A DNA stretch of 64,000 nucleotides, taken from the NCBI GenBank assembly GCA_903813345.2, contig CAIIXF020000011.1, forward strand, positions 11,816,842 to 11,880,841, given 5' to 3'. This document shows positions 55,301 through 61,300 of the stretch, in pieces. Position 1 is the stretch's first letter. Every line of letters starts with the position of its first letter. This DNA comes from Owenia fusiformis (lineage: Eukaryota > Annelida > Polychaeta > Sabellida > Oweniidae). The translations under genes were made by a program, and so were the position numbers. A model generated the notes under the pieces. The model did no database searches and was not told the DNA's origin. It saw only the letters and a list, made by a program, of their open reading frames with translations.

Positions 55301-58300
55301 ATCTCAATATGTGTATCTTAATAACTTGTTGCTGTACTTATTACTACATTGTAGTACTATACTGCATGCAGAAACCCTGAAACAGTTGTTGCATTTACCT
55401 GCATATTTTATTTACATTATATATTCATATCCCTTACCTTTTTCTAAACAATCCTCACTTTATTAAAGTATTTGTTTTTATAAGATAGAACTTATTTTCA
55501 ATTACATAAGGTCCATACCTATGTTGTGGCAACCAAGCAAGAGGTGTTGCCATTTTTAGAAATCTTCCAATAGAGGAACACCTAACTTCCTCCTACTGCT
55601 ATATTAAGAAATAAATTATTTTTACCTCGATAAAATCTAGACCCTTCGTATGGGCCTAAACATATTGCAGCTTAGCATTATGAACATATTTTTAGCCACA
55701 TTTTCTTTATTTTACAGCAAGAGGAAAAAAGGGAACTGTCCAAGGAGATGAAGGAAAGACTGTATGAGAATGGCTTCAGTTTCTTCCTAGTCCTTGCCAG
55801 ACTCTATGACATCGATCCAAACATGGCAGGAGATGAGGTTGTCACATGTAAGTAAAGCCTAACCTGTCACCTCATACTGATTCAGACTCTATGACATTGA
55901 TCCAAACATGGCAGGAGATGAGGTTGTCACATGTATGTAGTGTAAAGCCTGATGTGTCACCTCATACTGATTCAGTCTCTATGACATTGATCCAAACATG
56001 GCAGGAGATGAGGTTGTCACATGTAAGTAAAGCCTAACCTGTCACCTCATACTGATTCAGACTCTATGACATTGATCCAAACATGGCAGGAGATGAGGTT
56101 GTCACATGTATGTAGTGTAAAGCCTGATGTGTCACCTCATACTGATTCAGACTCTATGACATTGATCCAAACAGGGCAGGGGATGAGGTTGTCACATGTA
56201 AGTAAAGCCTAACCTGTCACCTCATACTGATTCAGACTCTATGACATTGATCCAAACATGGCAGGAGATGAGGTTGTCACATTTAAGTAGTGTAAAGCCT
56301 AACCTGTCACCTCATACTGATTCAGACTCTATGACATTGATCCAAACGTGGCAGGGGATGAGGCTGTCACATGTATGTAGTGTAAAGCCCAATGTGTCAC
56401 CTCATACTGATTCAGACTCTATGACATTGATCCAAACGTGGCAGGGGATGAGGTTGTCACATGTATGTAGTGTAAAGCCCAATGTGTCACCTCATACTGA
56501 TTCAGACTCTATGACATTGATCCAAACATGGCAGGAGATGAGGTTGTCACATGTATGTAGTGTAAAGCCTAATGTGTCACCTCATACTGATTTAGACTCT
56601 ATGACATTGATCCAAACAGGGCAGGGGATGAGGTTGTCACATGTAAGTAAAGCCTAACCTGTCACCTCATACTGATTCAGAGTCTATGACATTGATCCAA
56701 ACATGGCAGGTGATGAGGTTGTCACATTTAAGTAGTGTAAAGCCTAACCTGTCACCTCATACTGATTCAGACTCTATGACATTGATCCAAACATGGCAGG
56801 AGATGAGGTTGTCACATGTATGTAGTGTAAAGCCTAATGTGTCACCTCATACTGATTTAGACTCTATGACATTGATCCAAACATGGCAGGAGATGAGGTT
56901 GTCACATGTAAGTAGTGTAAAGCCTAACCTGTCACCTCATACTGATTCAAGACTCTATGACATTGATCCAAACATGGCAGGAGATGATGTTGTCACATGT
57001 AAGTAAAGCCTAACCTGTCATCTCATACTGATTTAGACTCTATGACATTGATCCAAATATGGCAGGAGATGAGGTTGTCACATGTAAGGAAAGCCTAACC
57101 TGTCACCTCATACTGATTCAGACTCTATGACATTGTATTCATATCCAATGACTTTTGAGATATAGTTTCGTTATTCATAAGTGAATACAAATTTCCGTAT
57201 ATTTCCCCTCATAAAATATTTGAAACAATGTTAATCATTTTTCATTGAAGGTTTGCTCTGATAATAAGATTTAAATGTGCTTTTACATTTTGTTGTAGAT
57301 ATCAATATTCTCCCAGAACAGAAGCAAGCCTACGAGTTCTACAAGAAAAGTTCCATGTCAATTGAGATTATCAAAGATGACAATTTACAGCGGGTCAACT
57401 TCAGAGTTAAAGCCAAGGTAGGTATACTTTAGGGATAAAGCCAATGCAGATACACTTCAGAGTTAAAACCAAAGTAGGTACACTTCAGAGTTACAGCCAA
57501 AGTAGGTATACTTAAGGGATAAAGCCAATGTAGATACACTTCAGAGTTAAAACCAATGTAGGTACACTTGAGAGTTAAAGCCATAGTAGGTATACTTTAG
57601 GGTTAGAGCCAAGGTAGATACACTTCAGAATTAAAGCCAAAGTATTTATACTTTAGGATTAAAACCAATGGAGGTACACTTCAGAGTTAAAACCAATGTA
57701 GGTACACTTCAGAGTTAAAGCCAAAGTATGTATACTTTAGAGTTAAAACCAATTATAGGTACACTTCAGAGTTAAAGCCAAAGTATGTACACTTTAGAGT
57801 TAAAGTCAAGCTAGATACATTTCAGACTAAAAGCCAATGTAGGTACATGTCAGAGTTAAAGTCAAGGTAGGTGCATTTTAGTGTTAAAGTCAAGGTAGGT
57901 ACATTTCAAGGTTAAAGCCAAAGTAGGTACACTTCGGGGTTAAAGGCAAAGTACATGTGAATACACTTCAGTGTTAAAGTCAGTAGGTATCTTAAAAGGT
58001 ATGGTTAAAAGCCAGGGTAAGGTAGTAGGTATACTTCAAACCCATGTGGTTAACTACATGTAAAGCTTTACAGTAATCCTAGGCCTGACCATTAAAAATA
58101 GTCTACAAAAAGGACAGACGTACAGATGGACAGAAGAACTAATGGACGAAGGGCTTCTCTATATCCTTAACAACTTTGTTCATTGGAATTTTGACATGAA
58201 TTGAATGGAAGTGAATCAAAATAATTTTCCAATTACTGTATCCAGAATGTTCTGAGGGAGGAAGTGAAAGAGAAGTTGAAGTGGAATGTTGACAGAACAT

Positions 58301-61300
58301 CACCTAGCAACAAGATTAGAGATATGATGCGCTGGTCAAAGGACATCCTGAAGGACATCTATTATCAGAGACGTATCATCTCTAACCCCTTGGCAACCTT
58401 CTTCACAAAGAATTGGTAAATATCAAATTATCTGGCTACATTTTTCACAAAGAACTGGTAAATTAAATATCATTGATCATCATTAGCATCTTTAGTGCTC
58501 TCGCAATCTCTAGAAGGAACTGTTAATTTGTTCCCTTAAGATATAATTACAGTTGATAAGTGTTTGCTTTCCACAACTTAGGGTGTCAATAGATTTCAGT
58601 AAGATTTGTAACTATTACAATATGGTCAAAGAAGTTGTAGTTATCATAGAGGTACCATTTGCAAGTCAATATAAATGATGAATAAATGTGCAAACTTTGT
58701 TTTTAGGCTGCTATGGAACTATGGTGCCATCCTGATGAGTCTAGCTATCAATGCACTAATGCTAGTCACATGGAATGCTAGGGCCTCTTTGGAGACTATC
58801 ACCATCCCAGAGAACGAATCTCATCCCCTACCCCCAGAGCTGTATGACCCTCTACCAGTTGTGGCCCTAAAGGAATATAATATAGTGATCTATGCAATGG
58901 GAGGGGTGCACAATCTCCTCTCCCTCCTAGTACTCATCAGCTACTTCCTGTCTGACCATCCTCAGCTCCCCAGCTGTGATTCCATTCGGAAGGCTTTTAA
59001 GTAAGCAATTTCTTTTGCTATTGGTTTCTTCAAGATTGACACATAATTTGACAAATATTCAAATGAGAAGCAATGTTTTATTGTAAGAAATAAAAAAACT
59101 CTCTATTGTACACAAAAAAACAGGCATATGGTTGTCGCTACATTTTCAATATTATCTAACAGGCAAGCTTCTCAGAAATATTTGAGATTTATTTATTTGA
59201 GATATTAAATTATATTTTAAGTTATTGTAAATATTGAATTTCACAAATCAAAATTTACAATACTTTCATGTCACATCTTCTTATGATGAAGATGGGAGAA
59301 ACGATGAAGATTAAATGACATCAGTCACAGCTGTTATGTTCTGTTTTCACATCTGTTCTGTACATCTGCTCCAGGAACTGTTGTAGAAGAAAGGTGGCAG
59401 ATGTAGATGAGGAAGAGAAAACACATGTCTCCAAACTTGACGTCCACTTCTTTAGCTTTAAAACCTTATACTACTTAGTGAGTACAATTAAAACCTGGTA
59501 CCGCTTAGTAAGTTAATTTAAAACCTTGGACTACTAGTTGCATTTCAAACTACAGCAAAACCTGTGAACAGTGAACACCTATGGACCCACAAAAATATGT
59601 TCACTATAGGTAGGTGTTCACTTCATAGTTACAATCTTATACAGAACTCAGTGGAGTATGTGTTGAGAAAAGGTGTTCACTAGACAGGTATTCACAAGAG
59701 TGAGGTGTTCACTAAGACTGGTTTTACTGTATACCAAATGAGGCAATATTTAGAACCTCACTAATACAATGGAAACCTGATATTACTTGGTGAGTATAAG
59801 TTAGAACATTATACCACTTTTTACATTCAAGACCTTATATTACATCTAACATTGTCTTTGTTGTAGATGTTCCTCGGCCTAAGTGTAGCTGGGACTGTAT
59901 TCCAAGGGTACTTCTTTGCCTTCCATCTACTTAACATTGTCACAACCAATCAGCTCCTGAAGGGTGTCATACAGGCAGTAACTCAGAACGGTCAGTTGAA
60001 ATACTCTTTATACCAACATGGTGATCTTACGTAACACTCTAATTACATGTCATGGGTGTAAATTTTGCCAAAAAAAGACTACTACTGCCTGGTTACATCA
60101 TTAAATGTTTAAAGTTAAGAGAGCTGTTTTTATTATTTTAATGGTTTACTTATGATGTTTTTCAGGGAAGTCGTTGATCTGGGTTGCTATCTTGGGTTTC
60201 ATAGTCTTCTACCTGTACGCTCTCGTCAGTTTTGCTCTTTTGAGGTCATCATTTGATCCTAAAAATGAGCTGTACTGTCAGACGTTGTGGCAGTGTACAG
60301 TGACTGTCATACGTTATGGCTTGATAGGGGATATATTTGAGGTAAGGGCCATTATTTGTAGTTATATAAATACTAACTGGTATTAATTTATTTTATGTAT
60401 CACATACTCCCCCATGCTCTCCCAAATTCACAGTTTTGCCTGTTAGTATGTATTTGTAATGACAGACAGGCTCATAGAATTAGAATTGTAAAATAAAGAA
60501 TTTTAGAAATGTTTACCAAAAACTCAATCATGATTGAATCCTGGTTGATATGGATTATGTAATAAAATATAGATATACCTCTTATTTTGCAGAACCTGAT
60601 CAGCCACCAGTCAGAAAACACTTTCCTAAAGTTTGGCTTCCTTGTGATCTTCCATCTCTCATTCTTCATCTTCATCACCACCATTGGTCTCAACATCATC
60701 TTTGGTATCATCGTAGACACCTTCTCTGAACTCAGAGATCTCAAGGTAAGTGTTGTTATCTCTCATTTTTCATCACTACCATTGGTCTCTATATTATTTA
60801 TATCACCACCACAAGTGGGGACATATTGTTATAATCTCCAACCTTTTGTGGATAGTGTTTGGTGTTTGATTCCATATACATACGGATATATATATGGAGA
60901 TACAGACATATATATATATGGAGATACAGACATATGTAAAGGTCATAAACCATTGGAATGTCTATATATTCATGTTTATTAATATGATCATGTTATTCAA
61001 TTGTTTTGTTATATTATGATCATGTTATTCAATTGTTTTGTTATATTATGATCATGTTATTCAATTGTTTTGTTATATTATGATCATGTTATTCAATTGT
61101 TTTGCTACATTGCAGTGGAAAGCTGAGTCTGACATGAGAGACACTTGCTTCATTTGCAGCAGGAACAGCTATGACTTTGAGCACCATGGGAAGGTACCTC
61201 TTCTGTTTTTACCCTTAATCTTTAAACATATGTAGTTAAGGTACTATATCTTGTACATGATGGATACTTCTGCTCATTGTTCATACATATGTAAAGTAAA

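Noticed and set aside
56241-57006. Open frames of repeated MTLIQTWQEMRLSHL-type sequence
   Set aside because: Off-frame reading of the exon 40 tail array, not a separate protein.
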